This document shows, piece after piece, positions 5,871 to 14,000 of a stretch of DNA of 22,624 bases. The notes under the pieces were generated by a model, which worked only from the letters and a program-made list of their open reading frames with translations, ran no database searches and was not told the origin of the DNA. The position numbers and the translations under genes are program-made. Position 1 is the stretch's first letter. Every line of letters starts with the position of its first letter. The DNA is from an uncultured Eubacteriales bacterium (GTDB lineage Bacteria > Bacillota > Clostridia > Oscillospirales > Oscillospiraceae), in the NCBI GenBank assembly GCA_900550585.1, contig URST01000026.1, positions 1 through 22,624 of the forward strand. The letters run 5' to 3'.

Positions 5871-6877
5871 CGCTGTGCGGCAGCGGCACTGTGGTCATCG
5901 AGGCCAACGGCAAAAACGGCATCAAGTCCGGCGCCGCCACCGCCGAGGAGGGCGAGGCGTCCCTGACCATCCGGGATATCGCGCTGACCATCACCGCGCC
6001 GGTGAACGACGCCATCAACGCCGAGCAGCTGCTGGTCATCGAGAGCGGCACGCTGACCATCTCCGCCGGGGACGACGCCATCCACTGCGACCTGCTGCTG
6101 GACATCGGCGCGGAGGGCACGGACGGCCCCGCCATCACCATCACCGACTGCTATGAGGCCATTGAGGCCGCCACGCTGAACATCCGCTCCGGCAACATCG
6201 ACATCACGTCCTCCGACGACTGCCTGAACGCCGCCAACTCCGATCTCAGCGGCTACGACTTCTCCATGACCATCTCCGGCGGCACCATCACCGCCTATTC
6301 CTCCGGCGGCGACGGCTTCGACTCCAACGGCAGCCTGACCATCTCCGGCGGCACGGTGGCGGTCTGGACGGCCAACACGGCGGACAACCAACCGCTGGAT
6401 GCCGACGGCACCATCACCATCTCCGGCGGCACGGTGCTGGCAGCAGGCGGCAGCAGCGGCATGGGCATGAATCTCAGCGCCTCCCAGGCCTGCGTCACCT
6501 TCGGCGCGTCCGGTATGGGCGGCTTCGGCGGCTCCGCCATCGCCAAGGGCAGCACCGTCACCATCCAGGACGCCGACGGCAATGCCGTGTACAGCGGTAC
6601 GGCCCTGTGCAATGCCGGGTTCGTGTTCTTCTCCTCTCCCGCGCTGACCGACGGCGGCACCTATACGCTGGCCGGCGGCAGCAGCACCCTCACTGCCGAC
6701 GCACAGACCGGCAGCATCTCCTCCGGCATGGGCGGTATGGGCGGCCCCGGCGGTCAGATGCCGGGCGGCCAGTTCCCCGGCGGGAGCGGGCAGCGGCCTG
6801 ACGATGCCGAAAGCGGACAGCGGCCCTCAATGCCCAGCGGCGGACAGCCTCCCGCCGCCCCCGGCAGCGGCTCCTGA
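5849..6877 (+). CDS. Carbohydrate-binding beta-helix protein, C-terminal part (frameshifted)
   Basis: The continuation of the lipoprotein in the -1 frame. The open frame from 5849 gives 342 residues, with homologous sequence beginning at about 5867. It shows many beta-helix rungs with the repeated phrase TISGGT (for example LTISGGTVAVW, ITISGGTVLAAGG) and Asp-rich turns that may bind calcium (DDAIHCD, DDCLNAAN, GGDGFDSNG). The tail from about residue 292 is low-complexity Gly/Pro/Gln (GMGGMGGPGGQMPGGQFPGG), common in these surface proteins and in CotH neighbours. The ATG at 5849 has no Shine-Dalgarno, so this part is unlikely to be translated on its own. Together with the first part it makes about 517 residues. 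A terminator follows 6 bases after the stop. Confidence 0.82.
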   Translation: MQGRLPVTLCGSGTVVIEANGKNGIKSGAATAEEGEASLTIRDIALTITAPVNDAINAEQLLVIESGTLTISAGDDAIHCDLLLDIGAEGTDGPAITITDCYEAIEAATLNIRSGNIDITSSDDCLNAANSDLSGYDFSMTISGGTITAYSSGGDGFDSNGSLTISGGTVAVWTANTADNQPLDADGTITISGGTVLAAGGSSGMGMNLSASQACVTFGASGMGGFGGSAIAKGSTVTIQDADGNAVYSGTALCNAGFVFFSSPALTDGGTYTLAGGSSTLTADAQTGSISSGMGGMGGPGGQMPGGQFPGGSGQRPDDAESGQRPSMPSGGQPPAAPGSGS

Positions 6878-6883
6878 AGCAGC

Positions 6884-6913
6884 AAAAACGCCACCCTGAC
6901 GGGTGGCGTTTTT
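6884..6913. terminator. Bidirectional terminator between beta-helix gene and second tetR
   Basis: AAAAACGCCACCC (6884-6896) and GGGTGGCGTTTTT (6901-6913) form a perfect 13-bp stem with loop TGAC. A-run and T-run ends serve both converging genes. Confidence 0.92.
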
Positions 6914-6928
6914 CTGTTTCCGCGGCGG

Positions 6929-7501
6929 TCAATGGCCGCTGTGCAGCAGTGTCATCATGGCCTGGAACTCCGTGGTCAGCATCTGTCCCAGCTTCTCCGG
7001 GGAAAAGCGGCAGGCGTTGGTGGCGCACAGCGTGCCCACGCCGAAGGTGTAGATCCACACGTTCTCAAACAGCATGCGGGCTTCGTCCCGTGTCAGGCCA
7101 TAGTCCTGTTGGATGGCCGCCATGCAGGCGTCCGCTGTGCTGCCCAGCATGCCCACCATATCGTCGAAGCCGGCGGCACCGGAGTTCTCCTGCATGAACA
7201 GGAGCTGGTAGAGCTTCGGCTCCTCCATGGCGAAGCGCACCATCTGCATGCTCACCTGCTTGAATACCGGCATGCCCGGCACCGGCCGGCGCACAAACTG
7301 CTCGAACCGGCGCATGGCGGCCTCCCGCACGGCCTGCTGCAGCTCGTCCATGCTGCGGAACACCGTGAATACCGGGCGGGCGGAGCTGCCCAGCACCGCG
7401 CCCAGCTCCCGGGCTGTCAGCGCCTCCGTACCACGGCGGGCCACCAGCTCCAGCGCGGCCTGTACCATCTCATCCTTTGTGAATTTCGGCTTTGGGGGCA
7501 T
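6929..7501 (-). CDS. TetR-family transcriptional regulator (second), divergent from feoAB
   Basis: A 190-residue TetR protein. The N-terminal DNA-binding helices read FTKDEMVQAALELVARRG and LTARELGAVLGSSARPVFTVFRSMDEL. The ligand domain contains FAMEEPKLYQLLFM, which matches the EEPELYRLLFL of the regulator at 1778-2410, so the two are paralogues. GGGAGGG lies about 6 bases before the ATG. It is transcribed away from the iron transporter, and its -35 box is part of an inverted repeat shared with the feo promoter. Control of feoAB is therefore plausible but inferred; it would be unusual since feo genes are normally under Fur or DtxR-type control. Confidence 0.93.
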   Translation of the reverse strand: MPPKPKFTKDEMVQAALELVARRGTEALTARELGAVLGSSARPVFTVFRSMDELQQAVREAAMRRFEQFVRRPVPGMPVFKQVSMQMVRFAMEEPKLYQLLFMQENSGAAGFDDMVGMLGSTADACMAAIQQDYGLTRDEARMLFENVWIYTFGVGTLCATNACRFSPEKLGQMLTTEFQAMMTLLHSGH

Positions 7502-7542
7502 AGACGCCCTCCCTTCCCGCGGCTGCGTGCTTTCTTACCGCA

Positions 7543-7571
7543 ATTATAGGCATCGCGCCGCCGGTTGTCAA
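7543..7571 (-). promoter_or_regulatory. Consensus sigma-A promoter of second tetR
   Basis: Minus strand TTGACA (7571-7566), a 17-base spacer, and TATAAT (7548-7543): perfect boxes and spacing, giving a leader of about 35 bases. Confidence 0.9.
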
Positions 7572-7588
7572 GCATGCAAGGCTTGACA
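7566..7588. promoter_or_regulatory. Inverted repeat joining the divergent tetR and feoAB -35 boxes
   Basis: TGTCAAGC (7566-7573) and GCTTGACA (7581-7588) are perfect 8-base inverted arms around a 7-base centre. Each arm contains one -35 hexamer, so a protein bound here would block both promoters. Candidate operator of the adjacent TetR protein; alternatively the symmetry simply comes from two TTGACA boxes facing apart. Confidence 0.6.
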
Positions 7589-7612
7589 GACCGGCCCGTT
7601 ATCCTGTACAGT
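7583..7612 (+). promoter_or_regulatory. Probable promoter of feoAB operon
   Basis: TTGACA (7583-7588), an 18-base spacer, TACAGT (7607-7612). The -35 box is perfect and the -10 matches four of six. An 8-base palindrome CTGTACAG (7604-7611) overlaps the -10 box. Confidence 0.6.
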
Positions 7613-7650
7613 TAAAGGATAGATCATCTTTGGGAGAGGGACACTGACAT

Positions 7651-9990
7651 ATGACACTGAGAGAACTGGAGACCGGCAAAAGCGCCGTCATCCGCCGGGT
7701 GGGCGGCGAGGGCGCACTGCGCCAGCATTTTCTGGATATGGGCATGATCCCCGGCGCGGAGGTGACGGTGGTGAAGCTGGCCCCCATGGGCGACCCCATG
7801 GAGGTACAGGTCCACGGCTACGAGCTGACGCTGCGCCTGGCGGAGGCCGACCGGATCGACATAGAGCCCATCCGGCAGCGCAGCCGCAGCCATATCGGCG
7901 TGGACCGCGCCCGCGACCCCGACCATCCCGGTCTGGGCGAGAGCGGCAGATACCACAGCAAGGCGGGGGAGCATCCGCTGCCGGAGGACACCGTTCTGAC
8001 CTATGCACTGGTGGGCAATCAGAACTGCGGCAAGACCACGCTGTTCAACCAGCTCACCGGCTCGAAGCAGCATGTGGGCAACTTCCCCGGCGTCACGGTG
8101 GACCGCAAGACCGGCGTGATCCGGGGGTATCCCAACACGGAGGTCACAGACCTGCCGGGCATCTACTCCATGTCGCCCTTCAGCAGCGAGGAGATCGTGT
8201 CCCGGAATTTCGTGCTGCAGGACAGGCCCAAGGCCATCATCAACATCGTGGACGCCACCAATATCGAGCGGAACCTGTACCTGACCATGCAACTGCTGGA
8301 GATGGGCGTGCCCATGGTGGTGGCGCTGAACATGATGGACGAGCTGGTGGGCAATCAGGGCTCCATCGATGTCAACGCCATGGAGGCCATGCTGGGCGTG
8401 CCGGTGATCCCCATTTCCGCCGCCAAAAACGAGGGTGTGGACGAGCTGGTGCGCCACGCCATCCACATTGCAAAATATCAGGAGCCGCCGCTGAAGCAGG
8501 ATTTCTGCGGCAGGGACGACCACGGCGGCGCGGTACACCGCTGCATCCACGCGGTGGTACACCTCATCGAGGATCACGCCCAGAAGGCCGGCCTGCCGGT
8601 GCGCTTCGCCGCCACCAAGGCCATTGAGGGCGACAGCCTCATTCTGGCGCAGCTGGCGCTGGATGCGAACGAGCGGGAGATGCTGGAGCACATCGTGGTG
8701 CAGATGGAGACGGAGCGCGGTCTGGACCGTAGCGCCGCCATCGCGGACATGCGGTTCGACTTTATCGAGCGGCTGTGCGAGCAGACGGTCATCAAGCCCC
8801 GGGAGAGCCGGGAGCGTATCCGCAGCGAGAAGATCGACCGCGTCCTCACCGGGCGGCACACCGCTATTCCCTGCTTTATCGGCATTATGGTGCTGGTGTT
8901 CTATCTGACGTTCAACGTCATCGGCGCGTGGCTCCAGTCCCTGCTGGAAACGGGCATCGACAGGCTGTCCGCCCTGACGGACAGCGCCCTGACGCGGCTG
9001 GACGTGAACCCCGCCATCCACAGTCTGGTCATCGACGGCATTTTCACCGGTGTGGGCAGCGTGCTGAGCTTCCTGCCCATCATCGTGACGCTGTTTTTCT
9101 TCCTGTCCCTGATGGAGGACAGCGGCTACATCGCCCGCGTGGCCTTCGTCATGGACAAGCTGCTGCGGAAGATCGGCCTGTCCGGCAAGAGCATCGTGCC
9201 CATGCTCATCGGCTTCGGCTGCACCGTGCCGGCGGTGATGGCCACCCGCACCCTGACCAGTGAGCGGGACCGGAAAATGACCATCCTGCTGACGCCGTTC
9301 ATGAGCTGCACGGCCAAGCTGCCCATCTACTCGTTCTTCGTCAGTGTGTTCTTCCCCGGCAGGGGCGGCCTCATCATGGCGGGGCTGTATCTGCTGGGCA
9401 TTCTGGTGGGCATTCTGGCGGCATTCCTCTACAAGGACACACTGTTCCGCGGCGAGCCGATCCCCTTTGTGATGGAGCTGCCCAACTACCGGCTGCCCAG
9501 CGTTAAGAACGTGGCGCAGCTGCTGTGGGAAAAGGCCAAGGACTTTTTGCAGCGGGCCTTTTCCGTCATCCTCATCGCCACGGTGGTGGTGTGGTTCCTC
9601 CAGAGCTTCGACCTGCACCTGAACATGGTATCCGATTCGGCGGACAGCATGCTGGCCATGGCGGCGGGCGTGCTGGCGCCGCTGTTCGCGCCGCTGGGGC
9701 TGGGCGACTGGCGCATCTGCACCGCCCTTATCAGCGGCTTCATGGCCAAGGAGAGCGTGGTGTCCACGCTGGAGGTGCTGTTCGGCGGCAGCATCGGCAG
9801 CATCCTCTCGCCGCTGTCGGCGGCGTCCCTGCTGGTGTTCAGCCTGCTGTACACCCCGTGCATCGCGGCGGTGGCCTCCGTCCGGCGGGAGCTGGGCGGC
9901 AAATGGGCGGCGGGACTGGCGGTGTGGCAGTGTCTCATCGCGTGGGTCGCAGCCTTTGTGACCCACGGCATTGGGAGCCTGCTGCTATGA
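7651..9990 (+). CDS. feoB: Ferrous iron transporter, FeoA-FeoB fusion
   Basis: A 779-residue fusion. Residues 1-75 are an SH3-like FeoA domain (LRELETGKSAVIRRVGG ... LRLAEADRIDI). A linker of about 40 residues follows, then the FeoB G-protein domain: G1 VGNQNCGKTT (121-130), switch region HVGNFPGVTVDRK, G3 DLPG (167-170), G4 NMMD (227-230) and G5 ISA. The C-terminal half is the multi-span permease with conserved VPMLIGFGCTVPAVMATRT, FMSCTAKLPIY and FMAKESVVSTLEVLFG segments. It imports Fe(II) across the cytoplasmic membrane under GTP control. The Ala-to-Cys change in G1 is common in clostridial FeoB. GAGAGGG lies about 10 bases before the ATG. The stop overlaps the next gene by ATGA. Confidence 0.97.
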   Translation: MTLRELETGKSAVIRRVGGEGALRQHFLDMGMIPGAEVTVVKLAPMGDPMEVQVHGYELTLRLAEADRIDIEPIRQRSRSHIGVDRARDPDHPGLGESGRYHSKAGEHPLPEDTVLTYALVGNQNCGKTTLFNQLTGSKQHVGNFPGVTVDRKTGVIRGYPNTEVTDLPGIYSMSPFSSEEIVSRNFVLQDRPKAIINIVDATNIERNLYLTMQLLEMGVPMVVALNMMDELVGNQGSIDVNAMEAMLGVPVIPISAAKNEGVDELVRHAIHIAKYQEPPLKQDFCGRDDHGGAVHRCIHAVVHLIEDHAQKAGLPVRFAATKAIEGDSLILAQLALDANEREMLEHIVVQMETERGLDRSAAIADMRFDFIERLCEQTVIKPRESRERIRSEKIDRVLTGRHTAIPCFIGIMVLVFYLTFNVIGAWLQSLLETGIDRLSALTDSALTRLDVNPAIHSLVIDGIFTGVGSVLSFLPIIVTLFFFLSLMEDSGYIARVAFVMDKLLRKIGLSGKSIVPMLIGFGCTVPAVMATRTLTSERDRKMTILLTPFMSCTAKLPIYSFFVSVFFPGRGGLIMAGLYLLGILVGILAAFLYKDTLFRGEPIPFVMELPNYRLPSVKNVAQLLWEKAKDFLQRAFSVILIATVVVWFLQSFDLHLNMVSDSADSMLAMAAGVLAPLFAPLGLGDWRICTALISGFMAKESVVSTLEVLFGGSIGSILSPLSAASLLVFSLLYTPCIAAVASVRRELGGKWAAGLAVWQCLIAWVAAFVTHGIGSLLL

Positions 9991-10166
9991 ACATCTGGGA
10001 CATCCTTATTCTGGCGGCGGTGGCGGCTGCGCTGTTCTTCGCGTTCCGCGCCGCCGCGGGAAACCGGAAGAACTGCTGCGGCGGCTGCCGCGGCTGCCGA
10101 AAAAATGGCCGGTCCTGTCCATCGTGCCGGTCAGCGACACAGGAGGACACACATGAAAAAACCTAA
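9987..10166 (+). CDS. FeoB-associated Cys-rich membrane protein
   Basis: A 59-residue protein: one N-terminal transmembrane helix (IWDILILAAVAAALFFAF, about 3-20), a basic joint, then a cytoplasmic or external cluster of six Cys (NCCGGCRGCRKNGRSCPSCR). This matches the small FeoB-associated Cys-rich proteins that follow feoB in many Firmicutes. Its start overlaps the feoB stop (ATGA at 9987-9990), and its end overlaps the following gene by 14 bases, so the three are coupled. It may hand iron to or from FeoB, but the role is not proven. Confidence 0.9.
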   Translation: MNIWDILILAAVAAALFFAFRAAAGNRKNCCGGCRGCRKNGRSCPSCRSATQEDTHEKT

Positions 10167-11004
10167 ACCCTTTCCCCATCCCCGTGACCTGAAGGGCACC
10201 ATCCGCCGCCAGCCGGTGGTGTTCACCGTTTACCTTGTTCTGCGTCTTATCGTGCTGGGCACGCTGGTGTCCTCCGTCATCCGGGGCGAGTACGAAAGCG
10301 CGTTCATCTGCCTTTTGGTGCTGGTGCTGTTCGTGCTGCCGTTTTTCATCCAGCAGAACTTCGGTATCGAGCTGCCGTCCACGCTGGAGATCATCATCCT
10401 GCTATTCATCTTCGCGGCGGAGATCTTAGGCGAGCTGGAGTGCTATTTCATCACCTATCCCCACTGGGACTCCATGCTCCACACCACCACAGGCTTCCTC
10501 TGTGCCGCCACGGGCTTTGCCCTCATCGACATCCTCAACCGCAACAGCCGCATCAAATTTGAGCTGTCCCCCATCTATGTGGCGCTGGCGGCGTTCTGCT
10601 TCTCCATGACCGTCGGCGTGCTGTGGGAGTTCTTCGAGTTCGGCATGGACCGTCTGTTCCACATGGATATGCAGAAGGACACGGTGGTGCAGTCCATCAC
10701 CTCCGTCATGCTGGATCCCACCAACCGCAACATTCCCGTCACCATCGACGGCATCCACTCTGTCGCCGTCAACGGGCAGGACCTGGGCTTCGACGGGTAT
10801 CTGGATATCGGTCTGTACGACACCATGGCGGATCTGTTCGTCAATTTCATCGGCGCGGTGGTGTTCAGCACCATCGGGTACTTCTATATCAAGCAGCGTG
10901 GCAAGGGGCGGCTGGCCAAGGCGTTCATCCCCACCATCACGGAGGACGCCTCCGCCCGGACGCAGGAGAACGCATCGCCGGAGGATACGCCGGACACGCC
11001 GTAA
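10153..11004 (+). CDS. Polytopic membrane protein, DUF2238/YjdF-like
   Basis: A 283-residue protein with about six hydrophobic segments: roughly 22-40, 46-66, 76-92, 107-123, 138-155 and 222-243. Between and within them are conserved-looking polar motifs: HWDSMLHTTTGF, VLWEFFEFGMD and YDTMADLFVNFIGA. The spaced His, Asp and Glu resemble the DUF2238/YjdF group and could bind metal, though this is inference from motif pattern. The C-terminus is soluble and acidic. The start at 10153 has AGGAGG 6 bases upstream, inside the previous gene. Translational coupling to the FeoB accessory peptide suggests a link to iron handling. The family function is unknown. Confidence 0.85.
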   Translation: MKKPKPFPHPRDLKGTIRRQPVVFTVYLVLRLIVLGTLVSSVIRGEYESAFICLLVLVLFVLPFFIQQNFGIELPSTLEIIILLFIFAAEILGELECYFITYPHWDSMLHTTTGFLCAATGFALIDILNRNSRIKFELSPIYVALAAFCFSMTVGVLWEFFEFGMDRLFHMDMQKDTVVQSITSVMLDPTNRNIPVTIDGIHSVAVNGQDLGFDGYLDIGLYDTMADLFVNFIGAVVFSTIGYFYIKQRGKGRLAKAFIPTITEDASARTQENASPEDTPDTP

Positions 11005-11007
11005 AGC

Positions 11008-11056
11008 CACAAAAAGAGTACCCGTGCGCCGCCGGCGCACGGGTACTCTTTTTGTG
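11008..11056. terminator. Long bidirectional terminator between the feo operon and polC
   Basis: A perfect 23-bp stem (11008-11030 with 11034-11056) and a 3-base loop, with A5/T5 runs inside both ends. It starts 4 bases after the membrane-protein stop and ends 2 bases before the polC stop, serving both converging operons. Confidence 0.95.
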
Positions 11057-11057
11057 T

Positions 11058-14000
11058 TCAGAACAGGCTCACCTGGCTGGTATCCGCCATGCCGGCGAAG
11101 GCGCCCAGCGCCTTGAGCTGCTCGATATGGGTCTTACTCAGCTTGCTGCAGGTGTTGGCGAATTCCTCCACGGAGATGAAGGTCTTCCCCTTTCGCTTCT
11201 CCACCGTGTCCAGCGCCGCCGTCTCGCCCAGTCCGCGGACGGTGACGAAGGGCGGCAGCAGGCCGTTCTCCGTGATGACGAATCTGGTGGCGTCGGACTT
11301 GTAGATGTCGATGGTATCGAAGTGGAAGCCCCGCAGGTAGAACTCGTAGCACACCTCCAACGTTACCATCAGGTTCTGCTCCACATCGGTGGCGTCTTTG
11401 TTGTTCTCGATCTCCTTGATCTTCCGCTTCACCGCATCCAGCCCGGCGCAGCAGTACTCCGCGTCAAAAGCCTTGGCCCGGATGGAGAAGAACGTAGCGT
11501 AGAACGCCAGCGGCTCATGCACCTTGAACCATGCGATGCGGAATGCCATCATGACGTAGGCCACGGCGTGGGCCTTGGGGAACAGATAGCCGATCTTGGC
11601 CAGCGACCCGATGTACCAATCCGGCACCTCGTGATCCCGCATGGCCTCCTCCCAGCCCTCCTCAAAGCCCTTCTTTTTCACCTTGCCCTTGCGGACGGCC
11701 TCCATGATCTTGAAGGACATTTTGGGGTCCAGCCCCATGGAGATGAGGTAGAGCATGATGTCATCGCGGCAGCCCACCGTCTCCAGAACGGAGGCGGTGC
11801 CGCTGACGATCAGCTCCCGGGCGTTGCCCAGCCACACATCAGTGCCGTGGGAGAAACCGGACAGCCGCACCAGCGTGTTGAAATCCTTGGGCATGGTGTC
11901 CATCAGCATGCCGCGGGTGAACCGGGTGTTGAACTCCGGGATGGCCACGGCGCCGGTGGGGCCGAGGATCTCGTCGTTCTCGAAGCCCAGCACCTTAGAG
12001 GACGTGAAGATGCTCATGGTGTCCGGGTCGTCCAGCGGGATGGCCCGGGCGTTGACGCCGGTGAGGTCCTCCAGCATCTTGATCATGGTGGGGTCATCGT
12101 GCCCCAGCATGTCCAGCTTCAGGAGGTTGTCCTCCATGCAGTGATATTCAAAATGGGTGGTGATGGTGTCGCTGCCCGCGTCGTCGGCAGGGTGCTGCAC
12201 GGCGGTGAAATCCTCCACATCCATGTCGTCGGGCACCACCACCAGACCGCCGGGGTGCTGGCCGGTGGTGCGCCGCACGCCCACACAGCCCTGGGTCAAT
12301 CGGTTCATCTCGGCGTTGGACGCCGTCTGTCCCCGCTCCTCCAGATACTTCTTCACCATGCCGAAGGCGGTTTTTTCCGCCAGCGTGCCGATGGTGCCGG
12401 CCCGGAACACCTGTGTCTTGCCGAACATCTCGATGGCGTGCTGATGGGCGCGGGCCTGATACTCGCCGGAGAAATTCAGGTCGATATCGGGCACCTTGCC
12501 GCCGCCGTAGCCCAGAAACGTCTCAAAGGGGATGTCGAAGCCGTCCTTGATGTATTTCTCGCCGCACACGGGGCACACCTTGTCCGGCATGTCCGCGCCG
12601 CAGCCGTAGCTGCCGTCGGTGATGAACTCCGTGTTCTTGCACTTGGGGCAGCGGTAGTGGGGCGGCAGGGAGTTCACCTCCGTGATGCCCGACATATATG
12701 CCACCAGGCTGGAGCCGACGGAGCCTCGTGAGCCAACCAGATAGCCGTTTTCCAGACTGCGCTGCACCAGCTTCTGGGCGGACATGTACACAACGTCGTA
12801 CTTGCCCAGGATGCTTTTCAGCTCCACGTCCAGACGGTCCACGATGAGCTGGGGCGGCTGGTCGCCGTACAGCGCGTGGCACTTGTCCCACACCATGTCG
12901 TGCAGCTCCTGCTCGGAGTTTTCCAGGCGGGGCGGGAACAGCTGGCCCGGCGGCAGCAGCTCGATGTCCTCGATGCGGTCGGCGATGCGCCGGGGATCGT
13001 CGATGACTACCTTATGGGCCGTCTCCGGCCCCAGATAGGCAAACTCCTCCAGCATCTCGTCGGTGGTCTTGAAGTAGATGGGCAGCGGCGCGTCGGCATC
13101 CGGGAACTTCTTGCTGGCCAGCAGGATGTGGCGGTACACCTCGTCCTCCGGCTCCTGAAAGTGTACGTCGCCGGTGGCGCACACCGGCTTGCCCAGCTCC
13201 TCGCCCAGCCGGACGATGGTGCGGTTGAACTCCCGCAGTTCCTCCTCCGACTGGACATCGCCGTTGCGCAGCATAAACATGTTGTTGCAGATGGGCTGGA
13301 TCTCCAGATAGTCGTAGAACGACGCAATACGCTTCAGCTCCGCCCAGTCCTTGTGGTCGGCCACGGCGCGGAACAGCTCCCCTGCCTCGCAGGCCGAGCC
13401 GATGATCAGTCCCTCCCGGTGGGCCGCCAGCTCCGTCTTGGGGATGGTGGGCACGCGCTTGAAATATTTCAGGTTGGACGCCGAGATCAGCTGGTACAGG
13501 TGCTTCAGGCCCAGCTTGTTCTTGGCAAGGATGATGATATGCTTGGGGAACCGGGACTTGCTGCCCCTGGGCCGCAGCTTCAGCATCTCGCCGTTGATCT
13601 GCTGCAGACTGTGGATGCCCAGCTCCTTTTCCATCTTTTCAAAAAACGGGATGAGCATATAGCCCACCATGGCCGCGTCGTCGGAGGCCCGGTGGTGGTT
13701 GAAGGCGGGCAGGTCCAGATGCTCCGCCACGATGTCCAGCTTGTACTTGCCCAGCTCCGGCAGCAGGTTCTGCGCCAGAATGAGGGAGTCCACATAGGTG
13801 GGGTCGAAGTCCAGTCCCACCTTGCGGCAGCCCGCCCGGATGAAGCTGATGTCGAACTCCGCGTTGTGAGCCGCCAAGGGGCGGCCGTTCACGAACTGCA
13901 GAAACGCGGTCAGCGCCTCCTTCAGCTGGGGCGCGTCCGCCAGCATGGCATCGGTGATGCCGGTGAGACCGATGATCTCCGGCGTCAGCCGCCGGTTGGG

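Noticed and set aside
6280..6460. Tandem DNA repeat or CRISPR-like array in the beta-helix gene
   Set aside because: The recurring ACCATCTCCGGCGGCAC phrase encodes beta-helix rungs (TISGGT) with uneven spacing; it is protein repeat structure, not an array.
5870..6877. Programmed frameshift in the beta-helix gene
   Set aside because: No slippery heptamer, strong downstream hairpin or internal Shine-Dalgarno is evident at 5855-5870; mutation or sequence error is simpler.
7624..9966. 780-residue frame antisense to feoB
   Set aside because: A shadow frame: in GC-rich genes, stop codons are scarce in one antisense frame. Its composition (His, Gln, Arg, Gly) lacks domains, while feoB is unmistakable.
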